A stretch of 64,000 nt of DNA from positions 4,525 to 68,524 of the forward strand of contig CAKORY010000005.1 of the NCBI GenBank assembly GCA_934101795.1. The letters run 5' to 3'. This stretch comes from an uncultured Bacilli bacterium (GTDB lineage: Bacteria > Bacillota_I > Bacilli_A > RF39 > UBA660). Under the pieces are notes generated by a model, which did no database searches, was not told where the DNA came from, and saw only the letters and a program-made list of their open reading frames with translations. Each line of letters starts with the position of its first letter. Positions within the stretch are counted from its first letter, which is position 1. Of this stretch, positions 36,642 to 45,815 are shown one piece after another. The translations under genes and the position numbers were made by a program.

Positions 36642-36768
36642 TGTCAAAATTTTAAAAAAATATCAAAAAGTGTATTTTACCTAGTGTTTATACGGGCTTG
36701 TGTGATGTTGTTAAAAAATACGAACAACGAAAAATAAGGGCAAAATTAACATTTTTAAAATTTTGACA
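36642..36768. repeat. 17-bp perfect inverted repeat upstream of nrdD
   Basis: TGTCAAAATTTTAAAAA at 36642-36658 is the exact reverse complement of 36752-36768, 93 bases apart. The 356-base gap (36490-36845) between murC and nrdD also holds a small hairpin (GTTGTT/AACAAC at 36707-36728) and the nrdD promoter. I saw no clear NrdR box or known riboswitch. Confidence 0.6.
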
Positions 36769-36790
36769 AAAATAAAAAATGAAAATTTCA

Positions 36791-36819
36791 TAGACAATTA
36801 TTTTAGAATATACTATAAT
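36791..36819 (+). promoter_or_regulatory. Promoter of nrdD
   Basis: TAGACA at 36791-36796, 17-base spacer, TATAAT at 36814-36819. A GAAGGGAAGG ribosome site follows. Confidence 0.6.
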
Positions 36820-36845
36820 AAAATTGTGAAGGGAAGGTAAGTATT

Positions 36846-39164
36846 ATGCCAAATAAGGAAGAAGAATTTTTTGAAACAATTAAAGTGGTTAAAAGAAATG
36901 GTTCTAAAGTAAGTTTTAATGGAACTAAAATAGCCATGGCAATTAAAAAGGGCTTTGATAGTATTAAAGTCACAAATGAGGATGATGACGAAATATTAAA
37001 ATATTCATCAAATGATATTCAAAAGGTATATGGTCATGTAATTAAAAAAATTGAAAAGGATTATAGCGATAAAGCAAGCATTAAAATTGAAGATATTCAA
37101 GATATCATTGAAGAAACATTAAAAAATGACAAATATGATGATGTTTATGAAAATTTTGCAAATTACAGAGAAAACAGAGCTAAAGCAAGGGAAACATTTA
37201 CAGATGATAAAAGAAGTCATAAATTTTTAAAAACACTTGAAGGATTAGCTCTTAAAAGTGCTGCAGAAGATGATGCTAAAAGAGAAAATGGAAACATAGA
37301 TGGTAACTCAGCAATGGGAACAATGCTTCAATTTGGTTCAAATGTTTCTAGAGAATTTGCTAAATCATATTTAATGAAGAAAAAATTTGCTGATGCTCAT
37401 GATGAAGGATATATTCATATCCACGATATGGACTTTGAAGCAATGGGTACCACAACATGTATGCAAATTGATTTAGATAAATTATTTAAAAATGGATTTT
37501 CAACAGGTCATGGACACTTAAGAGAACCAAATGATATTATAAGTTATTCAGCACTTGCTGCTATAGCTATTCAATCAAATCAAAATGATCAACATGGAGG
37601 ACAAAGTATACCAGCATTTGATTATTATCTAGCACCAGGCATTCTTAAAACATTTAAAAAAATATTAAAAACAACTATTAAAGATTATATAGATTTAGAA
37701 GATTTAAATGATTTTGTAAATATATCAGGTATAGAAAAAGATATAGCAAAGATTACTACGATTGATATAACAGTAGATTATTTTGAAAAATATTATAAAG
37801 ATTCACTATTAATGAAGAGAATGTTTGATATGTCACTTAAGAAAACATTAGAAAAAACAGATAAGAGAACCTATCAAGCAATGGAAGCCTTTGTACACAA
37901 TTTAAATACAATGCACTCAAGAGCTGGAGCACAAGTACCATTTTCATCAATTAACTTTGGTACAGATACATCTAGTGAAGGAAGAATGGTTACAAAAAAC
38001 TATATGCTTGCAAGTGAAGCAGGACTTGGACAAGGTGAAACACCAATATTCCCAATTTCAATATTCAAAGTAAAAGAGGGAGTTAATTATAATCCTGAAG
38101 ACCCCAACTATGATTTATTTAAATTAAGTCTAAGAGTATCAGCTAAAAGATTATTTCCAAATTGGTCATTCTTAGATAGTACATTTAATAAGCCATATTA
38201 TAAAGCTGGAGATTATCGTACAGAAGTAGGTTACATGGGATGTCGTACAAGAGTTATAGGTAATGTAGTAGATCATGATAAACAAATTACGCCAGGCAGA
38301 GGTAATTTATCATTTACATCAATTAACCTACCAAGAATAGGTATTAAACATGGTATCGTGGGTAAAGATGCTTTAGATAAAGCTGATATGAAAGGCTTTT
38401 ATGAAGAATTGGATGATTTATTAGAATTAGTAAAAGATCAATTACTAGAAAGATATGATATACAATGTAATAAAAGAGTATATAACTTCCCATTTTTAAT
38501 GGGTCAAGGTATATGGCTTGATAGTGATAAATTAAAACCAAACGACAAATTAAAGAAAGTATTAAAACATGGTACACTTTCAATAGGTTTCATAGGTCTA
38601 GCAGAATGTTTAAAAGCTTTAATTGGAAAACATCATGGAGAATCTGAAGAAGCTCAAAAACTAGGATTAGAAATTATTGGCCATATTAGAGAAAAATGTG
38701 ATGAATATAGTGAAAAATATAATTTAAATTTCACATGTTTAGCAACACCAGCGGAAGGGTTATCTGGAAGATTTGTAAATATTGATAGAGATATTTATGG
38801 AAAAATTAAAGGAGTAACAGATAGAGCATATTATACAAATTCATTCCATGTTCCTGTATATTACAACATTTCTATTGCAGATAAACTAAGACTTGAAGGA
38901 GCATATCATAAACTTACAAATGCAGGTCATATTAGTTATATTGAGCTTGATGGAGATCCATCAGATAACTTAGAAGCATTTGAAAGTGTAGTTAGAATAA
39001 TGAAAGAAAGTGATATTGGATATGGTGCAATTAACCATCCAGTAGATAGAGACCCTGTTTGTGGATATGTTGGAATTATAAAAGACGTATGTCCAAGATG
39101 TGGTAGAAAAACTGGTGAACCAGTTAGTGTAGATTTACTAAAAAAATTAGAAGGAAAGGAATAA
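36846..39164 (+). CDS. nrdD: Anaerobic ribonucleoside-triphosphate reductase, catalytic part
   Basis: A 772-residue class III ribonucleotide reductase body. An ATP-cone allosteric domain (residues 8-100, VVKRNGSKVSFNGTKI) is followed by the ten-stranded barrel with HIHDMDFEAMGTTTCMQID, NLNTMHSRAGAQVPFSSINFG and CRTRVIGN, and then CGYVGIIKDVCPRCGRK, the start of the zinc site. The protein stops just after that point, before the glycyl-radical loop that ends other NrdDs. The radical domain is encoded by the next ORF. An in-frame A_AAA_AAA heptamer (39140-39146) near the 3' end would allow a -1 shift into it. The activase gene nrdG is not in this window. Confidence 0.92.
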   Translation: MPNKEEEFFETIKVVKRNGSKVSFNGTKIAMAIKKGFDSIKVTNEDDDEILKYSSNDIQKVYGHVIKKIEKDYSDKASIKIEDIQDIIEETLKNDKYDDVYENFANYRENRAKARETFTDDKRSHKFLKTLEGLALKSAAEDDAKRENGNIDGNSAMGTMLQFGSNVSREFAKSYLMKKKFADAHDEGYIHIHDMDFEAMGTTTCMQIDLDKLFKNGFSTGHGHLREPNDIISYSALAAIAIQSNQNDQHGGQSIPAFDYYLAPGILKTFKKILKTTIKDYIDLEDLNDFVNISGIEKDIAKITTIDITVDYFEKYYKDSLLMKRMFDMSLKKTLEKTDKRTYQAMEAFVHNLNTMHSRAGAQVPFSSINFGTDTSSEGRMVTKNYMLASEAGLGQGETPIFPISIFKVKEGVNYNPEDPNYDLFKLSLRVSAKRLFPNWSFLDSTFNKPYYKAGDYRTEVGYMGCRTRVIGNVVDHDKQITPGRGNLSFTSINLPRIGIKHGIVGKDALDKADMKGFYEELDDLLELVKDQLLERYDIQCNKRVYNFPFLMGQGIWLDSDKLKPNDKLKKVLKHGTLSIGFIGLAECLKALIGKHHGESEEAQKLGLEIIGHIREKCDEYSEKYNLNFTCLATPAEGLSGRFVNIDRDIYGKIKGVTDRAYYTNSFHVPVYYNISIADKLRLEGAYHKLTNAGHISYIELDGDPSDNLEAFESVVRIMKESDIGYGAINHPVDRDPVCGYVGIIKDVCPRCGRKTGEPVSVDLLKKLEGKE
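39140..39146 (+). other. Possible -1 frameshift heptamer in nrdD
   Basis: The codons CTA AAA AAA place A_AAA_AAA in the X_XXY_YYZ phase. A one-base backward slip opens a frame with no stop that runs straight into the glycyl-radical ORF. Zero frame ends 18 bases later at TAA 39162-39164. Confidence 0.4.
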
Positions 39165-39172
39165 GAAGTATT

Positions 39173-39352
39173 ATGGAAAAAGTTGAAGAAGTAAAAACAA
39201 AAAAAGTTACAGGTGAAGGAGTAGAATTCGAAAGAATAAGAAGAATTACAGGTTATCTAGTAGGCACAGTAGAACGTTTCAACAATGGTAAAAAAGCTGA
39301 AGAACATGATAGAGTAAAACATACTTTTAATACTTGTAGTTGCAACAAATAA
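39173..39352 (+). CDS. Glycyl-radical domain of anaerobic ribonucleotide reductase, separate ORF
   Basis: A 59-residue ORF: an acidic/lysine-rich lead-in, then ERIRRITGYLVGTVERFNNG, KKAEEHDRVKH and a terminal NTCSCNK. The central part corresponds to the extreme C-terminus of full-length NrdD proteins (Arg-Arg-x-x-x-Tyr-Leu-Gly and Arg-Val-Lys-His), which carries the stable glycyl radical installed by NrdG. It lies in the -1 frame relative to nrdD, nine bases past the nrdD stop. It could be made separately (AGAAG sits six bases before ATG) or fused to NrdD by frameshifting. The Cys pair at its end might complete the zinc site begun in NrdD. Confidence 0.75.
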   Translation: MEKVEEVKTKKVTGEGVEFERIRRITGYLVGTVERFNNGKKAEEHDRVKHTFNTCSCNK

Positions 39353-39406
39353 AAAAAATATTTAAATTAAAGGATTTTGTTTGTAATTTTCCCATGAGTT
39401 AAGAAT

Positions 39407-39442
39407 AATTTGATATAACAAGATAGTTATATCAAATTTTTA
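39407..39442 (+). terminator. Intrinsic terminator of the nrdD unit
   Basis: AATTTGATATAAC, 6-base loop, GTTATATCAAATT and a T-rich tail: 13-bp perfect stem. Confidence 0.85.
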
Positions 39443-39496
39443 ATTTATAAAAACTGTCTATAGGTAAGTTCATAATAGGTGAGAGTTGATATAAGT

Positions 39497-39601
39497 ATGA
39501 AAAAAAGAAAAATACTTAGACTGCAAAAAAATATAAAACAAGCTACTGTTCTATCAGAAAAAAATAAAGAAGTTGTATCTAGAAAAGAAGGCTATAAATA
39601 A
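39497..39601 (+). CDS. Possible 34-residue basic peptide
   Basis: MKKRKILRLQKNIKQATVLS and so on, ending SRKEGYK. It is lysine/arginine-rich and preceded by TAGGTGAGAG about ten bases before the ATG. No family recognised. It lies in the roughly 500-base space between the nrdD terminator and the Rpn gene. The remainder (39602-39854) is A+T-rich with no feature I can support. Confidence 0.3.
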   Translation: MKKRKILRLQKNIKQATVLSEKNKEVVSRKEGYK

Positions 39602-39854
39602 ATTATTTTGTTTGTAATAATAGCTTAGATAAAAACTTCCTTTTTTGTGTACTAACTTACACTTTACACCTTTTGACATATATAGCTAATATATTAAATA
39701 AAAATTTTTTTGCGTGTTATTTGCCTAATTTATCATATATTTTTAGCACTAAGTTATAGCAATGATAAAAAGTTTTAAAAAAAGAGGGGAAAAATTGCAT
39801 ACTTTAGGAAATATATAAAGTGAAGGGATAAATATATTCCTAGGGAGGTAAAAT

Positions 39855-40799
39855 ATGCAAATAGTTAAAACAAATACAAAGCAAAACTTTTTTTCTTTTA
39901 ATTATGATAGAGTATTTAAAGCTATTTTTTGTAGTGAAGAAGATCGTAAAAAAGAAGATTTTCATCTTTTGGAAAGATTATTAAAAGATATAATCAAAGA
40001 AAATATCAAAGTACTTAAAATAATGTCGCCGGAGCTGGCAGTAACAAATGCCAAAGAAAGAACCAAAAGATTAGATCTTTTAATTGAATCACATGGAAAA
40101 GTAGTACACATGGAATTAAATACATCATGTAGTTTAGAAAATAAGATTAGGAATAATTGTTTTTTCTTTAGCTTTTATGCTCAAAATACTAAAGTAGGGG
40201 AAGAATTTGATACAGATTTAATGTTTATTCACATATCATTAAATTATGGAATGGGTAAGACTGATAAATTAATAATAGATACAAATAATTTTTCAGATGA
40301 ATTTGAAACTGTATTACCAAATATAAGAATATTACATGTAAATCTTGATAATTACAAAAAAATGTGGTATGATAATGTTGCTAAAGAAAATATGAAAGGA
40401 TCATTGTTAACACTAATATCACTAAAGAATAAAGAAGACATAAAAAGATACGCGAAAAGTGTAGATGATCCAGATGTGAAGGAGTGTGTAGATAGGCTTA
40501 TGATACTAAATGAAAATACAATTAAATCCTTTTGGAATTTAACACCAGAACAAGAAAATAGAATGATGCAAAATACAAGAGAAAAGTTAATAAGAGAAAA
40601 AAGTGAAAAACGAGGATTACAAAAAGGAAAAAATATTGGACTCGCTGAAGGAATAACACTTGGATTAGCCAAAGGAAAAACAAAAGAAAAAATAACTATA
40701 GCAAGAAATATGATAAATATGAATATGGAAAAAGAAATTATAAAAAATGCTACTGGTCTATCAAAAGAAGAAATAGAAAAGTTATATCTAGAAAAGTAA
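39855..40799 (+). CDS. Rpn-family PD-(D/E)XK nuclease
   Basis: A 314-residue protein of the Rpn/'PD-(D/E)XK nuclease family transposase' group. The N-terminus has NYDRVFKAIFCSEEDR and the nuclease core RLDLLIESHGKVVHMELN, where Asp and Glu are the metal ligands and the usual EMQ is ELN. The C-terminus has the family's Gly/Lys-rich linker (GLQKGKNIGLAEGITLGLAK) and the ATGLSKEEIEKL tail. Rpn proteins promote RecA-independent recombination and some act in phage defence. A GGGAGG ribosome site precedes ATG 39855. An in-frame ATG at 40500 preceded by AAGGAG and ATAGG could start a 99-residue C-terminal product. Confidence 0.8.
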   Translation: MQIVKTNTKQNFFSFNYDRVFKAIFCSEEDRKKEDFHLLERLLKDIIKENIKVLKIMSPELAVTNAKERTKRLDLLIESHGKVVHMELNTSCSLENKIRNNCFFFSFYAQNTKVGEEFDTDLMFIHISLNYGMGKTDKLIIDTNNFSDEFETVLPNIRILHVNLDNYKKMWYDNVAKENMKGSLLTLISLKNKEDIKRYAKSVDDPDVKECVDRLMILNENTIKSFWNLTPEQENRMMQNTREKLIREKSEKRGLQKGKNIGLAEGITLGLAKGKTKEKITIARNMINMNMEKEIIKNATGLSKEEIEKLYLEK

Positions 40800-40955
40800 G
40801 TTTAGAAAAGATTTCTTTATCAAGATGGATTCCAATATAACTTTGATAAAATGCAGAACAAAATTAAGTCATTAAAAGTATAATTGACTAAATATTCTTC
40901 ATCTGATTTAAGTTTATTAAATAATCATACAATTCATTTTATATTTATTTTTTAC

Positions 40956-40984
40956 TTGATTATTTTATATTTTGCCATTATAAT
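40956..40984 (+). promoter_or_regulatory. Promoter of rny
   Basis: TTGATT at 40956-40961, 17-base spacer, TATAAT at 40979-40984, 56 bases before the rny start. An ACGGAGG ribosome site follows. Confidence 0.6.
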
Positions 40985-41040
40985 AGAATTATAGAGATAT
41001 AAAATTAAAAATATATTCTATAGAAAAACGGAGGATTGAA

Positions 41041-42594
41041 ATGGATAATTTATTATTCGCCATTTTATCCCTTATTGTTGGAATTCTTATTGGTTGTGGA
41101 GTACTTTATTTTATTCTTTCAAATAAAGCTTCAAAAACTATGAAAAAAGCTAATAAATTAATTGAAGATGCTAAGAAAGAAGCAGAAAAAAACAAAAGAG
41201 ATGCTTTACTTGAGTTAAAGCAAGAATCATATCGTCTTAAACAAGAAACAGATGCAGAAATAAAAGAGAGAAAATCAGAAATTATACAATCTGAAGATCG
41301 CCTTTTAACAAGAGAAAATAATCTTGATAAAAGGGAAGAAATGTTACAAAACAGGGATAATTCTCTGCAAGAAAAAGAAAATGATTTATTAGCAAAACAA
41401 AAAAAATTACAAGAAAAAGAGGACAAAATGGATGCGCTTATGAAAGAAGAAATAGCGCAACTTGAAAAAATTGCTGGATATAGCAAAGAAAAAGCACGTA
41501 AAGTAATAATGGAACGTGTAGAAAATGATATGGAATTAGAAATAACGAACTATATCAAAGAAGCAGAAGCAAAAGCTAAACTTGAAGCTCACGAAATTGC
41601 TAAACAATTAATAGTAAGTAGCATGGAAAGATATGCTGATGATGTTGTTGGCAATCAAACAGTAAGTACAATTGATTTACCTAATGATGATATGAAGGGA
41701 AGATTAATTGGTCGTGAAGGAAGAAACATTAGAACAATTGAATCAGTAACCGGTGTTGATTTAATTATTGATGACACACCAGAAGCTATTAGTTTGTCAT
41801 CATTTGACCCACTTAGAAGGGAAATAGCTAAAATCACAATTGAAACTTTAATTAAAGATGGCAGAATACATCCAGGCCGTATCGAAGAAGTATACGACAA
41901 GACTGTTAAAGATGTAAATGCTAGAATAATTCAAATTGGAAATCAAACAATTAATGATTTAGGTATTACTAAAATGGATCCAGAACTTGTTACATTAATT
42001 GGTAAACTTAATTTTAGAACAAGTTATGGTCAAAATGCTTTAAAACATTCAATTGAAGTTGCAAATTTATGTGGACTTATGGCATCAGAACTTGGTGAAA
42101 ATGTAACACTAGCAAAAAGAGCGGGACTCTTACATGACATAGGTAAAGCGATTGACTTTGAAATAGAAGGAAGCCATGTAGAAATTGGTCTTGAGTTTGC
42201 TAAAAGACATCATGAACCAGAAGTTGTACTTGATGCTATAGCATCACATCATGGTGATACTGAAGCAAAATCAACAATTGCAGTTTTAGTAGCTATCGCA
42301 GATACCTTATCAGCAGCACGCCCTGGTGCTAGAAATGATTCTTTAGAAAATTACATTAAACGTTTAGAACAACTTGAAGAAATAGGAAACTCATATGAAG
42401 GAGTTGAAAAAACATTTGCAATGCAAGCAGGTCGAGAACTACGTGTTATAGTAAAACCTCAAGAAGTTGATGATGCTAAGAGTTATAAAATGGCTAGAGA
42501 TATTAAAGAAAAAATTGAAAAAGAAATGCAATATCCTGGTACAATAAAAATAACAGTTATTAGAGAAACAAGAGTACAAGAAGAAGCTAAATAA
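41041..42594 (+). CDS. rny: Ribonuclease Y
   Basis: A 517-residue membrane-anchored endoribonuclease that starts decay of many mRNAs. One N-terminal membrane segment (about 4-24), a long coiled coil (30-190), a KH domain (GRLIGREGRNIRTIESVTGV) and an HD domain with LLHDIGKAIDFE and SHHGD. Full length and intact. With RNase J and RNase R also in this window, it gives a Gram-positive-type RNA decay set. Confidence 0.96.
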   Translation: MDNLLFAILSLIVGILIGCGVLYFILSNKASKTMKKANKLIEDAKKEAEKNKRDALLELKQESYRLKQETDAEIKERKSEIIQSEDRLLTRENNLDKREEMLQNRDNSLQEKENDLLAKQKKLQEKEDKMDALMKEEIAQLEKIAGYSKEKARKVIMERVENDMELEITNYIKEAEAKAKLEAHEIAKQLIVSSMERYADDVVGNQTVSTIDLPNDDMKGRLIGREGRNIRTIESVTGVDLIIDDTPEAISLSSFDPLRREIAKITIETLIKDGRIHPGRIEEVYDKTVKDVNARIIQIGNQTINDLGITKMDPELVTLIGKLNFRTSYGQNALKHSIEVANLCGLMASELGENVTLAKRAGLLHDIGKAIDFEIEGSHVEIGLEFAKRHHEPEVVLDAIASHHGDTEAKSTIAVLVAIADTLSAARPGARNDSLENYIKRLEQLEEIGNSYEGVEKTFAMQAGRELRVIVKPQEVDDAKSYKMARDIKEKIEKEMQYPGTIKITVIRETRVQEEAK

Positions 42595-42609
42595 GTTTCT
42601 TCTTTTTCT
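42579..42609 (+). terminator. Probable terminator of rny
   Basis: AGAAGAA and TTCTTCT around the stop codon, followed by TTTTC. Short A/T-rich stem. Confidence 0.45.
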
Positions 42610-42686
42610 ATCTTAAAATACTTTATTAATTTATTTATTTATGATATTATTATTACATAAGAAAAATTAAGGAGTATGTAGTATAT

Positions 42687-43721
42687 ATGAAAAAAGCTTT
42701 AAGTATAATTGGTAAAATATCATCATTTCTAGGAGTAACAATTGGTATGGTTTTGGTGGCACTTATACTAACAATAACTTTGATTTGTCATGGCCCAAGT
42801 GAAAGTGCAAAAGAATTATTTGCTACAACAATTCTTGAAACTGGACAATTAAAATTTTTAGCTAATGTCTTTTTAAGTAAAGAAGAACTACAAGAAATTG
42901 TTAATAAAAACTCACTGCAAGATATGGATGTTGAAGTAGATACCGATTTAATTAATACAGAAATTAATAAAGAAAAAGAATTAATAGAAATCAAAAAAGT
43001 AAGTGGAAATAACTTTGAAGGTACAATGATGATAGTAAATGATCCATCAAAAATTAGCCTAGCAACAACATACCCATGGAGTGAATATGGCAAAGAACTT
43101 GGGGTATTAGTTGATGATGCCGGTGCTATTGCTGGTGTAAATGGTGGTATTTATTACTCAAGTGGTAATAAAGGTGGAAGGCCTTATGGAGTAACAGTAA
43201 GTAATGGAGAAGTACAAGATATAAGCCTAGGACTTTCAGGATTATACCTAATTGGTTTTGATGAAAACAATCTTCTTCGCATCATAAATTTAGAAGGTAT
43301 GAATAAAAAAGATGTTGAAAAAATGTTAAAAGAAGAAAAAATCAGAGATGCAATATCTTTCCAAGAAGAAGCATCAGATAAAAATAATCACTTTGTTAAG
43401 TTAATAATTAATGGTGAAAAAAGAGAATTAAATGGAATGGGTAGTGGAGCAAATCCAAGAACAGCGATAGGTCAAAGAAAAGATGGAAGTGTACTTATAC
43501 TTGTAACAGATGGAAGGGGTAAAAATGGTCATCTAGGTGCAACGGCATCAGACTTAATTGAAATAATGGCAGAATATGGTGCAGTAAATGCAGCAAATTT
43601 AGATGGAGGAAGTTCATCATCTATGTATTATAATAAAGAATACTTAATGACTAGTGTAACGTTCTACTATTCAAATTCATCATGGAGACTCCCAACAGCA
43701 TTCGTAGTAAAGGATAATTAA
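42687..43721 (+). CDS. Phosphodiester glycosidase (NAGPA-domain) family protein
   Basis: A 344-residue exported protein with an N-terminal membrane segment (about 12-36) and a C-terminal domain containing AIAGVNGGIYYSSG, GANPRTAIGQRKDGSV, VTDGRG and NAANLDGGSSSSM. These are the signature blocks of the phosphodiester glycosidase family (also called exopolysaccharide-type NAGPA). The first gene of a three-gene envelope operon (one base, then one base, between genes) with an extracytoplasmic protein and a glycosyltransferase. The likely role is in a wall or surface polysaccharide. AAGGAG ribosome site. Confidence 0.85.
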   Translation: MKKALSIIGKISSFLGVTIGMVLVALILTITLICHGPSESAKELFATTILETGQLKFLANVFLSKEELQEIVNKNSLQDMDVEVDTDLINTEINKEKELIEIKKVSGNNFEGTMMIVNDPSKISLATTYPWSEYGKELGVLVDDAGAIAGVNGGIYYSSGNKGGRPYGVTVSNGEVQDISLGLSGLYLIGFDENNLLRIINLEGMNKKDVEKMLKEEKIRDAISFQEEASDKNNHFVKLIINGEKRELNGMGSGANPRTAIGQRKDGSVLILVTDGRGKNGHLGATASDLIEIMAEYGAVNAANLDGGSSSSMYYNKEYLMTSVTFYYSNSSWRLPTAFVVKDN

Positions 43722-43722
43722 T

Positions 43723-44811
43723 ATGACAAAATCTAGAAAAAAATCATTATTTAAAAGAAGTTTATTAATATATACAATCATTGCATCAATTTTATGTATT
43801 GCCTTCGTAATTTATATATTTATAACTTTAAAAACATATGAAAAGAATCAAACAACAACATTTATAAAAGCAAGTATAGCTAAAGTAGATGATGATACAT
43901 TAAAAGGATATTTAAAAGATAATAATCAAGAAGAATCTCTTTTAGATGAATATAAAAAGCAAATAAATGATAAAGATATCAAAATTATCAAAAAAGATGA
44001 AAATAATTTTGAAGTAGAGTTAAATGAAAGAATTTTATTTGATGTTGAAACAAAATATTTAAAAACTGAAACAAAGCTTGGTATGTTTAGTTATGAACTT
44101 AGAGATATAACTAAAATAACACCACATTTAGAAAGAGGTTTAATCTATTATGATATAACAGTACCATCAACATATGAAGTTAGTATAGATGGAAAAAAAG
44201 CAGAAAATCCTGTTAAAAAAGAAAAATATAAAAACTTAGATTATATGTATCAAAATAACTCAATGCCTTACATAGTAACCTATGAAGTAAACAATTTAAC
44301 TAAAGAAGTAGATATAAAGGCAACAAATGAGTATGGAAAAGAAGTAAGCTTAAAGAAAAATAAATTTGCATATAAAGCGGAAAAGAACTATCTATCGTTT
44401 GATACTTATGATGAAGCTAAAAAATACTTAAGTAGTGAAGTAGATATCTGGGATTTTGCTCACAAATGGAGTTTATTTTTAACAAATGATTTAAGTGGCT
44501 TATCCCATGGTTACAATACTATAAAAACATATTTTATTGATGGAACAGAGATGAACCGAAGAGCATATAACTGGGCCCACAATATAGATATTATGTTTAC
44601 AAGTAGACATACCTTAAAAAATCCACCATTTACAAATGAAAAGTTAAGTAACTTTACTATTTATAGTAAGAATGCCTTTTCTTGTGAAGTATATCTTGAT
44701 AAACACATGATAGTAAATGGCAAAGAACAAATAGATACAATGCATGATTATATATATTTTATAAATGATAATAATACATGGAAGGTTGTAAATATAAAGG
44801 CAGGGGAATAA
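43723..44811 (+). CDS. Membrane-anchored extracytoplasmic protein of unknown function
   Basis: A 362-residue protein with an N-terminal positive patch (TKSRKKSLFKR) and one membrane segment (about 14-34). The rest should be outside the cell. Its middle has beta-rich modules (YDITVPSTYEVSIDGKK) somewhat like those of TcaA- or YvbJ-type proteins, and its C-terminus ends DYIYFINDNNTWKVVNI, like NTF2-type extracellular domains. No definite family. It is tightly packed between the phosphodiester glycosidase and the glycosyltransferase genes, implying a shared envelope function. Confidence 0.7.
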   Translation: MTKSRKKSLFKRSLLIYTIIASILCIAFVIYIFITLKTYEKNQTTTFIKASIAKVDDDTLKGYLKDNNQEESLLDEYKKQINDKDIKIIKKDENNFEVELNERILFDVETKYLKTETKLGMFSYELRDITKITPHLERGLIYYDITVPSTYEVSIDGKKAENPVKKEKYKNLDYMYQNNSMPYIVTYEVNNLTKEVDIKATNEYGKEVSLKKNKFAYKAEKNYLSFDTYDEAKKYLSSEVDIWDFAHKWSLFLTNDLSGLSHGYNTIKTYFIDGTEMNRRAYNWAHNIDIMFTSRHTLKNPPFTNEKLSNFTIYSKNAFSCEVYLDKHMIVNGKEQIDTMHDYIYFINDNNTWKVVNIKAGE

Positions 44812-44812
44812 T

Positions 44813-45796
44813 ATGAATAAAGATATCGTGGTATTAATACCAGTGTATGATCCAAATGAAGAGATAATGGATACGTTTTTAGAAAAGTTAACTAAAAAGT
44901 TTGAAAATATTGTATTCATAAATGATGGATGCAGTGAAAAACATGATAAATACATGAAGAGGTTAGCTAAGAAATATCCAGTTGTAAAACATAATGTTAA
45001 TTTAGGTAAAGGCAGAGGCTTAAAAAATGGGATAAACTATATTTTAAATAATTATCCAGATGCTAAAGTTATAGTAACTGCTGATTGCGATGGTCAACAC
45101 AGTGTTAAAGATATTAAAAAATGTGGTGATGTTGCCAAGAAAAATATGGATAGTTTGGTTCTTGGTGTTAGAAATTTTTTTGATAAAAAGGTTCCAACAC
45201 GTTCAAAATTTGGAAATGTTATAACTAGAAATGTTTTATATTCTTTCGTAGGTCAAAAGGTAAGTGATACGCAGACAGGACTAAGAGCAATGAGTTTAGA
45301 TATTGCTAAAAAATTAATCGCAGTATCTGGAGAAAGATATGAATATGAAACAAATGTCTTAATAGAAACGAAACTTAAAAATATACCTATAAAAGAAGTA
45401 GTAATTGAAACAATTTACATTAATGACAATGAAACAAGTCATTTTAATCCTGTTAAAGATTCAATCAGAGTATATCGTTTATTTGCATCATATATTATAT
45501 TTACATTACTTGCTTATATTATAGAAACTGTTATATTTGCTAAAGTTTATGATATAAATAGTGCATTTTATATAATACCATTATTCTTACTTTTAAGTAA
45601 AATAGTATCATGTATAATAAAAATGATATTTAATAATCATGTAAATTTAAAATATGTAATAATTAACTATGTAGTAAGTGCTATTATTTTATCTTTAGTT
45701 AAATCACATATAATACTAATCAAAGTAATAATAGATATTACAATGTTTATTTTAGGTTTATTTTTAACGAAATTTAGTACAAAAAAAGAAAATTAG
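44813..45796 (+). CDS. GT2 glycosyltransferase fused to a GtrA-like membrane domain
   Basis: A 327-residue bifunctional-looking protein. Residues 1-215 form a family-2 transferase resembling dolichyl-phosphate mannose synthases, with VVLIPVYDPNEE, NVNLGKGRGLKNGINY, the DXD-like ADCDGQHS and DTQTGLRAM. Residues 225-325 hold four membrane segments like GtrA-type flippase domains. Such fusions make and handle polyprenyl-phosphate sugars for envelope glycosylation. Last gene of the operon, ending in a bidirectional terminator. Confidence 0.85.
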   Translation: MNKDIVVLIPVYDPNEEIMDTFLEKLTKKFENIVFINDGCSEKHDKYMKRLAKKYPVVKHNVNLGKGRGLKNGINYILNNYPDAKVIVTADCDGQHSVKDIKKCGDVAKKNMDSLVLGVRNFFDKKVPTRSKFGNVITRNVLYSFVGQKVSDTQTGLRAMSLDIAKKLIAVSGERYEYETNVLIETKLKNIPIKEVVIETIYINDNETSHFNPVKDSIRVYRLFASYIIFTLLAYIIETVIFAKVYDINSAFYIIPLFLLLSKIVSCIIKMIFNNHVNLKYVIINYVVSAIILSLVKSHIILIKVIIDITMFILGLFLTKFSTKKEN

Positions 45797-45815
45797 ATGA
45801 GCTAATTTTCTTTTT
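45787..45815. terminator. Bidirectional terminator
   Basis: AGAAAATTAG, loop ATGAG, CTAATTTTCT with T runs on both strands, between convergent glycosyltransferase and RNase J genes. Confidence 0.8.

Noticed and set aside
36490..36845. NrdR boxes or a cobalamin riboswitch upstream of nrdD
   Set aside because: I looked for the tandem 16-bp NrdR pattern and for B12-box-like sequence and saw neither.
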